Source: DAOPZC01 sp035353175
Lineage (GTDB): Bacteria > Verrucomicrobiota > Kiritimatiellia > RFP12 > UBA1067
Assembly (NCBI GenBank): GCA_035353175.1
Contig: DAOPZC010000054.1
Coordinates: forward strand, 1-33,590
DNA length: 33,590 nt
Reading direction: 5' to 3'
The notes beneath the pieces are model-generated. The model was not told the DNA's origin and searched no databases. It saw only the letters and a program-made list of their open reading frames with translations. Both the position numbers and the translations under genes were made by a program. Position 1 is the stretch's first letter. Each line of letters begins with the position of its first letter. Below are positions 1 through 7,300 of this stretch, one piece after another.

Positions 1-407
1 TCAAAAAATCCTTGGATTTGCTGGGCGTGCAGGTCCATGGTCAGCACGCGGTTGGTGCCGGCGGCCACCAGCAGGTTGGCCACCAGTTTCGCGGTGATCG
101 GCACGCGCGGCTGGTCTTTGCGGTCTTGGCGCGCATAGCCGTAATAGGGGAGCACGGCGGTGATGCGCGAGGCCGAGCCGCGGCGCGCGGCGTCGATCAT
201 GATCAGCAGCTCCATGAGCATCTCGTTGGGCTGCGTGCAGATGGGCTGGACGATGTAGACGTCCTTGCCGCGCACGTTGTCGACGATCTTGACGTGCGTC
301 TCGCCGTCCGGGAAGCGACGGAGGTTGATGTCGCCGAGGCGGTCGCCGAGATAGGCCATCATCTTCTCGGCCAAAGGCAGGTTCGCAGTTCCTGAAAATA
401 CCATCAT
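1..407 (-). CDS. prs: Ribose-phosphate pyrophosphokinase (PRPP synthetase), N-terminal part, cut by the window edge
   Basis: The enzyme makes 5-phosphoribosyl-1-pyrophosphate from ribose-5-phosphate and ATP for nucleotide, His and Trp synthesis in the cytoplasm. About 135 codons are visible, reading MMVFSGTANLPLAEKM at the start. Family hallmarks follow: RRFPDGETHVKI, the region around IVQP, the YYGYARQDRK segment of the ATP-binding site, and MDLHAQQIQGFF just before the frame leaves the window. The start is one of two adjacent ATG codons (407 or 404); GGAAGG lies about 13 bases upstream of the first. The gene follows tRNA-Gln and ispE on the same strand; ispE-prs adjacency is common in bacteria. 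The C-terminal PRPP-binding loop is outside the window. The family call is very secure. Confidence 0.96.
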   Translation of the reverse strand, partial: MMVFSGTANLPLAEKMMAYLGDRLGDINLRRFPDGETHVKIVDNVRGKDVYIVQPICTQPNEMLMELLIMIDAARRGSASRITAVLPYYGYARQDRKDQPRVPITAKLVANLLVAAGTNRVLTMDLHAQQIQGFF

Positions 408-433
408 GATCTTATTCGCGCCTTCCGCAGGCC

Positions 434-449
434 CGGACACCGATGTCCG
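434..449 (-). other. Short hairpin between tRNA-Gln and prs
   Basis: On the minus strand CGGACA and TGTCCG form a perfect 6-bp stem around a TCGG loop, 10 bases beyond the tRNA CCA end. No T-run follows, so it is not a standard intrinsic terminator. It could protect or mark the processed prs 5' end after tRNA excision. That role is inferred. Confidence 0.4.
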
Positions 450-459
450 CGACCCGCAC

Positions 460-533
460 TGGTTGCCCGGGGTGGATTCGAACCACCTCTGAGAGAGTCA
501 AAGTCTCTTGTGCTGCCATTACACCACCGGGCA
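460..533 (-). tRNA. tRNA-Gln (anticodon TTG), CCA encoded
   Basis: Read on the minus strand, the acceptor arm TGCCCGG pairs with CCGGGCA, followed by discriminator A and an encoded CCA (460-462). The anticodon stem AGAGA/TCTCT encloses loop CTTTGAC, so the anticodon TTG is at 499-501 and reads CAA. The T-arm contains GGTTCGAATCC. The length is 71 nt without CCA, normal for tRNA-Gln. It lies between ispE and prs on the same strand and is probably co-transcribed. Its first 15 bases also encode the end of ispE. Confidence 0.96.
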
Positions 534-1424
534 GGTTTGCACTAAAACGTGCCATAAGCCAGAACCCAGTCTCCGGCTTATCTCCTGTCCGTGAACCTCG
601 TCGCGTGCCAGGCCGAAAACCGATGCGCCACTACCTGAGAGCAAAACACCCAAACACCCCGCCTCTTGAAGCCGCGTGGCTGTTTGGGCAACGTCGGGAT
701 AGGTTTCGAACACACCCGGTTGCAGTCCATTGTAAAGCGCATCCGCCGCAGCCGACACATCGCTGGTTCGGATAGAAGAGGTCATATTATGGAGAATGGA
801 GGGGGCCGGCGTCAAGCCTCCTCTCCATTTCCTGAAAACGTCGGGCGTCGGGCACATCACGCCGGGGTTGGCGATGACCAGCCAGAAGCCTGGGCATGCG
901 AAGGGCGGCTCATCGGCGAAGAGCCCGCGGACCCGCTCGCCGCGCCCCTCCATCAGCACGGCGCCGCCGTGGAGGAGGGCGGGCACATCGCTACCCAGGT
1001 CGGCGCCCAGGGCCATGAGCTCCTCGCGCGGACGGGCCAGGCCCCACAGGGTGTTGAGCCCCAGCATCACGCCGGCCGCGTCCGCGCTGCCGCCGCCCAG
1101 TCCGCCGCCGATCGGGATGCGTTTGTGGATGTGGAGGCGCGCGCCGGCGTTGACCCTGTAGGTTTCTTGCATGAGCCGCGCTGCGCGGACCGCCAGATTC
1201 TTGTCGACCGATCCGATCTTGGTGAGGTCCACGCCCGGGCTGACCGTCAGGGTCATGGCGGTCTGGGCGTAGGTGGTGGTGAGCGTCAGGGTGTCGGTCA
1301 GGCTGACCGGCACCACGATGCTGCGCAGCTCGTGGTAGCCGTCAGGACGCTTGCCGAGGATCTCCAGGGTCAGGTTGATCTTGGCCGGCGTTTCGATTGT
1401 GATGACAGAACCTGCTCTGACCAT
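519..1424 (-). CDS. ispE: 4-diphosphocytidyl-2-C-methyl-D-erythritol kinase
   Basis: IspE phosphorylates CDP-methylerythritol in the non-mevalonate (MEP) isoprenoid pathway, in the cytoplasm. It is a GHMP kinase. The N-terminus has the substrate-binding PAKINLTLEILGKRPDGYHE block with its conserved Lys. The glycine-rich ATP loop PIGGGLGGGSADAA follows, then GSDVPALLHGG with the probable catalytic Asp. Near the C-terminus LLSGSGASVFGL is the third GHMP motif. I chose ATG at 1424 (301 aa), which starts just before the conserved block. An in-frame TTG at 1463 would add 13 residues without family support. Neither has a clear Shine-Dalgarno sequence. The stop (519-521) lies within the tRNA-Gln gene, and the final residues CPVV are encoded by tRNA bases. 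Confidence 0.95.
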   Translation of the reverse strand: MVRAGSVITIETPAKINLTLEILGKRPDGYHELRSIVVPVSLTDTLTLTTTYAQTAMTLTVSPGVDLTKIGSVDKNLAVRAARLMQETYRVNAGARLHIHKRIPIGGGLGGGSADAAGVMLGLNTLWGLARPREELMALGADLGSDVPALLHGGAVLMEGRGERVRGLFADEPPFACPGFWLVIANPGVMCPTPDVFRKWRGGLTPAPSILHNMTSSIRTSDVSAAADALYNGLQPGVFETYPDVAQTATRLQEAGCLGVLLSGSGASVFGLARDEVHGQEISRRLGSGLWHVLVQTCPVV

Positions 1425-1487
1425 TTGGGCGTTTATTGTGCCAGAATCCGGGGGGCGCTTCAAGCGCCGCAGACATCAAAACGGGGG

Positions 1488-3284
1488 CTACGGATTGAGC
1501 TTGGCGGCGCGCTCCTCGATGTCAGCCCAGCGGGCGAACGCGTTTTCGAGTTCCTTCTCGGCTTTCGGCAGGCGCACCTTGGCGGCTTCGGCCGTGGCGG
1601 GCGATTTCTGGTAGAGCGCGACATCGCACAGTGTTGCGTGCAGCGCCGCGATTTCGCTTTCGAGCTTCTCGATCAGGGCGGGCAGCTCCTGCCGCTCGCG
1701 CAGTTCTTTGTGGCTCAGGCGCGCGGTTTTGCGCTGCTGGGACGTGATGCGGTTTGCGACGGCGTCGGTCTTCTTCGGCACCTCGGTCTCGGCCTTGGGC
1801 CGCTGCTGGAGCCAGTCCGCATAGCCGCCGGGATAGAGACCGACCTTGCCGTCGCCTTCGAGCACGAAGGTGCTGGTGACGACGTTGTCGAGAAAGGTCC
1901 GGTCGTGGCTGACGAGCAGCAGTGTGCCCGTGTAGGACAACAGCTGTTCTTCGAGCAGCTCGAGCGTCTCGATGTCGAGGTCGTTGGTCGGCTCGTCCAT
2001 GACCAGCAGGTTGCCGGGCTGGAGGAAAAGCTTGGCCAGAAGCAGCCGGGCACGTTCGCCGCCGGAGAGGGCCTTGACCGGCGTCCGTGCGCGGTCGGGG
2101 GTGAAAAGAAAGTCCTGAAGGTAGCCGTACACGTGCTTGCGCACACCGCCGACCACGACCTCGTCCTTGTCGTCCGCCAGGTTGTGGAGCACGCTCGCCT
2201 CCAGGTCAAGCGCGGTGCGGAGCTGGTCGAAAAAGGCGAGCTCGACGCGGGCGCCGGGGGTGATCGTGCCTTGGGTCGGTGCCAGGCGGCAGCAGAGCAG
2301 GTTCAGCAGTGTCGTCTTGCCGGACCCGTTGGGGCCGATGATGCCGATGCGCTCGCCGCGCAGGACCTTGGCGGTGAAATCGCGGATGATCGGCTTGCCG
2401 CCGGGATAGGCGAAACTGGCCTCGTTGATCTTCAGCACCTGCTCGCCCGAGGCTTCGCTCGAGTCGAGCTGCAGGCGGCTGACGCCGGACTGCGTGCGGC
2501 GCTGCTTGAATTCCTCGCGGAGCTTGAGCAGGGCCACGACGCGGCCCTCGTTGCGGCAGGTGCGGGCCTTGACGCCGCGCCGGATCCAGGCCTCTTCCTG
2601 CGCCAGCTTTTTGGTCTTGCGCTCCCAAAAGACGGCTTCGTCATTGAGCAGGTCCTGTTTGCGCTGCACAAAGGTGGCGTAGTCGCAGTCCCAGCCCGCG
2701 AGCTGGCCGCGGTCGAGATCCAGCACCTTGATCGCCACGCGCTTGAGGAAGGAGCGGTCATGCGTGACGAAGAGACAGGCGCAACGGCTTTTGCGGAGAA
2801 AGCTCTCCAGCCATTCGATGGACTCGATGTCGAGATGGTTGGTGGGTTCGTCGAGCAGGAGCAGATTGGGGTCGGATACCAGCGCCCGCGCGAGCAGGAC
2901 GCGGCGGCGCATGCCGCCCGAGAGCGTGTTGAACGGGACGTCGCCGTCAAGCTCGAGCTGCGAGAGGTAAAGGTTGGAACCGGGGTGGTGGGTGTGGTCC
3001 GCCTCGGCCCCGATGCCCTTCTCGACAATGTCGCTCACCGTGCCTTCGATGTCCTCGGGCACGTCTTGCGTGAGATAGGCGACGCGCAGCCCGGGCTGGC
3101 GGATGATCTCGCCCGAGTCGGGCTTGATCAGCCCCGCAATGATTTTGAGCAGTGTCGATTTGCCTTCGCCGTTGCGCCCGGTGATGCAGGCGCGGTCGCC
3201 GGGTTCGATGCTGAAGCTGACGTTGTCGAGGACGGCGGGTCCGCCGTACTGAATATTCACGCCGCGAAGAGAGATAAGGGCCAT
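1488..3284 (-). CDS. uup: ABC-F family ATPase, Uup-like
   Basis: This is a soluble double-ATPase ABC-F protein of 598 aa, with no membrane segments. Nucleotide-binding domain 1 has Walker A GRNGEGKST near residue 37, signature LSGGMRRR near 121 and Walker B LLLLDEPTNHLD. Domain 2 has GPNGSGKTT, LSGGERARLLLA and LLVMDEPTNDLD. A charged coiled-coil tail of about 80 residues (QQRKTARLSHKELRERQELP onward) matches the Uup C-terminal domain. ABC-F proteins act on the ribosome; Uup is also linked to DNA-branch and ribosome-assembly phenotypes in E. coli. The start is ATG at 3284 with no Shine-Dalgarno; the preceding mRNA instead reads CACCTCCTTT. The gene precedes ispE by about 60 bases and may share its transcript. 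Confidence 0.93.
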   Translation of the reverse strand: MALISLRGVNIQYGGPAVLDNVSFSIEPGDRACITGRNGEGKSTLLKIIAGLIKPDSGEIIRQPGLRVAYLTQDVPEDIEGTVSDIVEKGIGAEADHTHHPGSNLYLSQLELDGDVPFNTLSGGMRRRVLLARALVSDPNLLLLDEPTNHLDIESIEWLESFLRKSRCACLFVTHDRSFLKRVAIKVLDLDRGQLAGWDCDYATFVQRKQDLLNDEAVFWERKTKKLAQEEAWIRRGVKARTCRNEGRVVALLKLREEFKQRRTQSGVSRLQLDSSEASGEQVLKINEASFAYPGGKPIIRDFTAKVLRGERIGIIGPNGSGKTTLLNLLCCRLAPTQGTITPGARVELAFFDQLRTALDLEASVLHNLADDKDEVVVGGVRKHVYGYLQDFLFTPDRARTPVKALSGGERARLLLAKLFLQPGNLLVMDEPTNDLDIETLELLEEQLLSYTGTLLLVSHDRTFLDNVVTSTFVLEGDGKVGLYPGGYADWLQQRPKAETEVPKKTDAVANRITSQQRKTARLSHKELRERQELPALIEKLESEIAALHATLCDVALYQKSPATAEAAKVRLPKAEKELENAFARWADIEERAAKLNP

Positions 3285-3338
3285 AAGGAAAAAGGAGGTG
3301 TTAGGAATTGGTAAAAAATTGAAAGAGCGAAGCGGAAC

Positions 3339-3367
3339 GTGCGGTTCGGGGAATGCACGGACCGCAC
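3339..3367 (-). other. Inverted repeat in the uup 5' leader
   Basis: GTGCGGT (3339-3345) and ACCGCAC (3361-3367) form a perfect 7-bp inverted repeat around a 15-base loop. It falls between the candidate uup promoter and the uup start, so it would be a leader hairpin. No U-tract follows. A regulatory role is inferred only. Confidence 0.3.
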
Positions 3368-3411
3368 AGTGACAAGCGTCGTCGGCCGATGCCGCGAAAA
3401 ATCAAGGCATA

Positions 3412-3440
3412 AGAATAGCAACGTCGGGCGGTGAAGTCGA
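3412..3440 (-). promoter_or_regulatory. Candidate sigma-70-type promoter for uup
   Basis: On the minus strand a -35-like TCGACT (3435-3440) and a -10-like TATTCT (3412-3417) are separated by exactly 17 bases. Each matches the consensus at 4 of 6 positions. Transcription would start near 3405, giving a leader of about 120 nt before the uup ATG. Confidence 0.4.
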
Positions 3441-3465
3441 GAAGGGTGTGAAAAACCGTCGCCGC

Positions 3466-3494
3466 TTGACAAACAAATCTTATTAGCGTAACGT
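3466..3494 (+). promoter_or_regulatory. Promoter of IclR-1, possibly giving a leaderless transcript
   Basis: A perfect -35 TTGACA (3466-3471) is followed by a 17-base spacer and TAACGT (3489-3494) as a weak -10. A start about 7 bases downstream would fall at or next to the ATG at 3501. No Shine-Dalgarno precedes that ATG, which fits leaderless initiation. Confidence 0.5.
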
Positions 3495-3500
3495 CGTTAC
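3488..3500. promoter_or_regulatory. Palindromic operator candidate GTAACGTCGTTAC
   Basis: This is a perfect palindrome of two 6-base arms (GTAACG and CGTTAC) around a central T. It covers the -10 element and ends one base before the IclR-1 ATG. A bound regulator here would block polymerase, so autoregulation by the adjacent IclR protein is the simplest reading. No protein-binding evidence is available. Confidence 0.45.
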
Positions 3501-4277
3501 ATGATAAAGAAAGGGGCTGTTTACGACGTGCCGGGTTTAAGGGCGGGGCTCGACGTGCTGACGGCGCTGTGCGCGTCGCCGGACAGCCTGGGCGTGGCCG
3601 AATTGGCCGAGCGGACAGGGGCGAACAAGCACATGGTGTTCCGGTGCCTGAAGACGCTGGCGGCGAAGGGCTGGGTGACGGAGTCGGGCGAGGGACCGAA
3701 ATACAGCGCTTCGCTCGTGCCGTTCCACTACGCGTCGATGCCCGTCGCACGCATGGGGCTCGTGGCCGCGGCGGAAGAGCCGCTGCGTGAATTGCGGAAG
3801 CGGATCGGGGAGTGCGTGTATCTCGGGGTGCTGCACGAGGACATGGTCATGTTTCTCATCCACCGCGACGGCTTGCGCGACATCCGCCTCGGCGGGTGTG
3901 TGGGCGAGCATTACTGGCCGCACGCGTCCGCTCCGGGCAAGGTGCTGGTCGCCTATGGCGATCCGGACGTGCTTGAACGGTGCGTCAGACGCGGGCTGAA
4001 GAAGCTGACGGCCAAAACGCATACGGACGCGGCGCAATTCCGGGCGGATATGGCGCGGATTGTCAAACGGGGCTATGCTTTGGACGACGAGGAGTACGCC
4101 AAAGGGGGCCTCTGTTACGCCGTTCCGGTTTCAGATTATACGGGGCGCGTCGTAGCTTCGATCGGGACGACGGTTCTGACGGTCCATTATCACCGCGACG
4201 AGGTGATTTCGGTTTTGGGACCCCACATCCAGGAGACGGCCCGCAAGATTTCGACGGCACTGGGATGGACATTGTGA
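3501..4277 (+). CDS. IclR-family transcriptional regulator 1
   Basis: This 258-aa cytoplasmic DNA-binding regulator has an N-terminal winged helix-turn-helix at about residues 10-70 (LGVAELAERTGANKHMVFRC). It is followed by the IclR effector-binding domain, with RIGECVYLGVLHEDMV, HASAPGKVLVAYG and the late GGLCYAVPV...IGTTVL segment typical of the fold. IclR proteins usually sense a small catabolic metabolite and control neighbouring catabolic genes. The start is ATG at 3501, which sits directly on the palindrome. The protein is closely similar throughout to IclR-2 at 12552, sharing GECVYLGV, GEHYWPHA, LKKLT and TTVLTVHY, so the two are paralogues. The giant surface protein gene begins 66 bases downstream on the same strand, its probable target. 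The ligand is unknown. Confidence 0.92.
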   Translation: MIKKGAVYDVPGLRAGLDVLTALCASPDSLGVAELAERTGANKHMVFRCLKTLAAKGWVTESGEGPKYSASLVPFHYASMPVARMGLVAAAEEPLRELRKRIGECVYLGVLHEDMVMFLIHRDGLRDIRLGGCVGEHYWPHASAPGKVLVAYGDPDVLERCVRRGLKKLTAKTHTDAAQFRADMARIVKRGYALDDEEYAKGGLCYAVPVSDYTGRVVASIGTTVLTVHYHRDEVISVLGPHIQETARKISTALGWTL

Positions 4278-4343
4278 CGAAAGGACGGATGACTGAGATA
4301 AGGTGTGGCGCAAGATTGCTCGTCCGTCAAATAAGGAGAAAGA

Positions 4344-7300
4344 ATGAAGCGTATCACAACTAAGTTGTTCGCGGCCACGACGGGAGTGGCGATGGCCGGT
4401 TTTTCCGCATTCTCTGTTTCCGCGGCGACCTGGGTGGGGACGACGGGGCTTTTCACGAATGCGGTCAACTGGGATACGGGGTCTGTGCCGACCAGCGGCG
4501 TTCCCGCCACGGTGGACAACGGCGGCGCCGCGCGGATGGACGGCGGCGGCGCTTGGGTCGGGACCGTGACGCTCGGCGAGGCTGCGGGATCGTCCGGTTC
4601 GCTGGAGGTTTCGGCGGGCGTGCTGACGAACGCCTACCTGTTTGTTGGCAAAGCCGGCACGGGCACCGTTGAGCAAACGGGCGGCGAGGTCGTCGTGTCC
4701 GCGTCCGCGGATCCCTCTCTGGGGCTTGGTTATGCGGCCTCGGGGGGGGGTACTTACCTGCTGTCAGGCGGATGCCTGAATATGCTGGCCAGCGGCAACC
4801 TGCAGATCGGCGCTTACGGCAGCGGCACCTTCACGCAGAGCGGCGGGTCAGTCACGGGGAGAGGATGGATGGTGGTCGGGCGTTACGGCCCGTATGGCAA
4901 CGGTACGCTGACGGTCTCTGGCGGCGAGTTCTGCCAGGGCAGCACGGCTCACCGCCTGATCATCGCGGAGGGCGGGACGGGCCTGCTGGTGGTGACCAAT
5001 GCCGGCAAGGTCGTCCTCGACGGCGGCCTGCGCGTGGGCATGGTCAAAAACAACCCACCTAACGACGCGGGCACGGGCACAGGCACGGTCTGGCTGTGCC
5101 GGGGCGGCACGCTCGCGACGCCCGAGGTCCGCACGTTGGGCGGCAGCAGCACGTTCAATTTCGACGGCGGCGTGCTCGCGGCGCGCGGCAACGCCCAGGC
5201 GTATGGCGGCTTTTTCGAGGGACTCTCGGCGACGTATGTGCGCGCCGGCGGCGCGGTGGTCGATTCGGGGAACAACGTGGTTACGATCAACCAGAGCCTG
5301 CTCGACGGCGGGGGCGGCGGCGGATTGGTGAAGACGGGCGAAGGGTCCGTGACCTTGGGCGGCGCGAATGCGTATGCGGGCCGGACGGTCGTCAGCAACG
5401 GCTATCTCTCTGCGGCCACGGCCGCCGCCTTGCCGGGCTACGGGCAGGACGGGCGCGTCGAGGTGTGCGTCGGCACCGGCTTGGCCGTCGGCATCGGCGC
5501 CGGGCAGTGGTCCGAGACCGACATCGGCCTGCTGCTGAGCCATGCGGCTTTCGGCGCGGGCTCGGTCTTCGGCTTTGACACCGCCTCGGGGAACGTGACG
5601 CTCGGCACGGCTTTGGACTCGCCGCTGGGCCTGCTGAAAATGGGGTTGAACACGCTGAAGCTGACCGGAAACAACAGCTATACGGGCGCGACGCGCGTGG
5701 TGCGCGGCGTGCTGCAGGCCGACTTTGGGGCGGGCTTGCCGGCCTCGACCAACGTGACGCTCGCGGGCGGCACGCTGTCTACGGAGAGCGGAGCCATGAC
5801 GCTCGCGCTGGGCGCGGGCGCGGGCCAGATCAACATCGTCTCGAACAAGCCTGCCGGATTCAGCGCGTACGGGGTGCCGCTGACGGTCAATCTCGGCGGC
5901 GCGGGCGCGACCCTCACGTGGGGAAGCGCGGCGTTCAGCCCCAACGCGCTGCTGTTGAACGAGGTGGGCGCGGATCAGCCTCTGACTTTCTCCAACGGAC
6001 TGGACCTGGGCGGCGGGGCACGGAGCATCGAGGTGAACGCCGCCGCCTCCGGCACGGGCGTTACGATCGCCGGAAACATCGGCGACACGTTGGGCGGCGG
6101 AGGATTGACCAAGGGCGGAGCCGGTGCCCTCACCTTGGCGGGAACGAACGTCTACACGGGGACGATGCGCGCTGCGGCGGGCGTGCTGACGCTGGATGCT
6201 GCGTCCAGCAACAGCGTGGGCGAGGTGCAGGTGTCAGGCTCGGCCCGCCTGAATGTCGGCGGCGCGACGCTCAAGCAGACGGCCGGCAACTTCGTCGTGT
6301 ACGGCGGCTCGGTGGACGTGCGCGGCGGCATTGTGAGCAATCAGGCCGGATCGGCCTATGTCGGCTACAATTCGGGTGCAGGGACGCTGATGGTGGATGC
6401 GGGCTACGTCCACATCCCGAACGAGCTCAACGTCGGAACGTGGCTCGGGTCTACCGGCAACCTGACGCTCTCGAACGGCACGGTCGCGGTGCGCCTGCTC
6501 TATGTCGGCCGCGGCGGAAACGGGACGGTCACGCAGACCGGCGGCGCGATGAAGCTGACGGGGGTCGCCGGTGGCGACGGCTGGCGCATCGGCGGCTGGT
6601 CAGACACGACCGCCAAGGGAACGGGCGTCTACAACCTTTTCAACGGCACACTGGACACGGGCGCGAACAATCTGCAGATCGGCTGTTCCGGCAGCGGCAC
6701 GCTGTATCAAAAAGGCGGCACGACCAGTTGCGGCGGCTGGCCGGTGGTCGGCCGTTTCAGCGGCGGGACGGGCGTCTACACACTCGAGGGCGGCGTCTTC
6801 AACCAGACGGCCTCAGGCAACAAGCTGATCGTCGCCGAGGTCGGCACGGGCACACTGAACCTCCGGGGAACAGGCGTGGCGAACCTCGTCGGCGGCTTGC
6901 TGATCAGCACGGCTAGCGGCAGCGCGGGAACGGTGAACCTCGAAGCGGGCGGCACCCTCCTCACGCCGAGCGTGGCGAAGGGCAGCGGTCTCAGCGCGAC
7001 CTTCAATTTCGACGGCGGCACGCTGCGGGCGCGCGCCAGCGGGGCCACGCTTCCCAGCTTAATGCAAGGCGTGAACGCGGCGAACGTGAAGGCGGGCGGC
7101 GCGGTCATCGATTCGAGCAACAACGTGGTCACCGTCGCGCAGAGCCTGCGCAGCGGAGCGCTGTCGGACGGCGGATTGACAAAGCGGGGTGCCGGCACGC
7201 TGGTGCTCGCCGGCACCAATACGTACAACGGCGTGACGCGGATCGAAGCCGGGACGCTGCGTCTGGGCCACGCCGCCGCCATCACGAACAACGGAGTCGT

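Noticed and set aside
666..3314. Open frame of about 880 codons on the plus strand
   Set aside because: It is antisense to ispE and uup, whose conserved motifs are unambiguous. Its composition is shadow-like.
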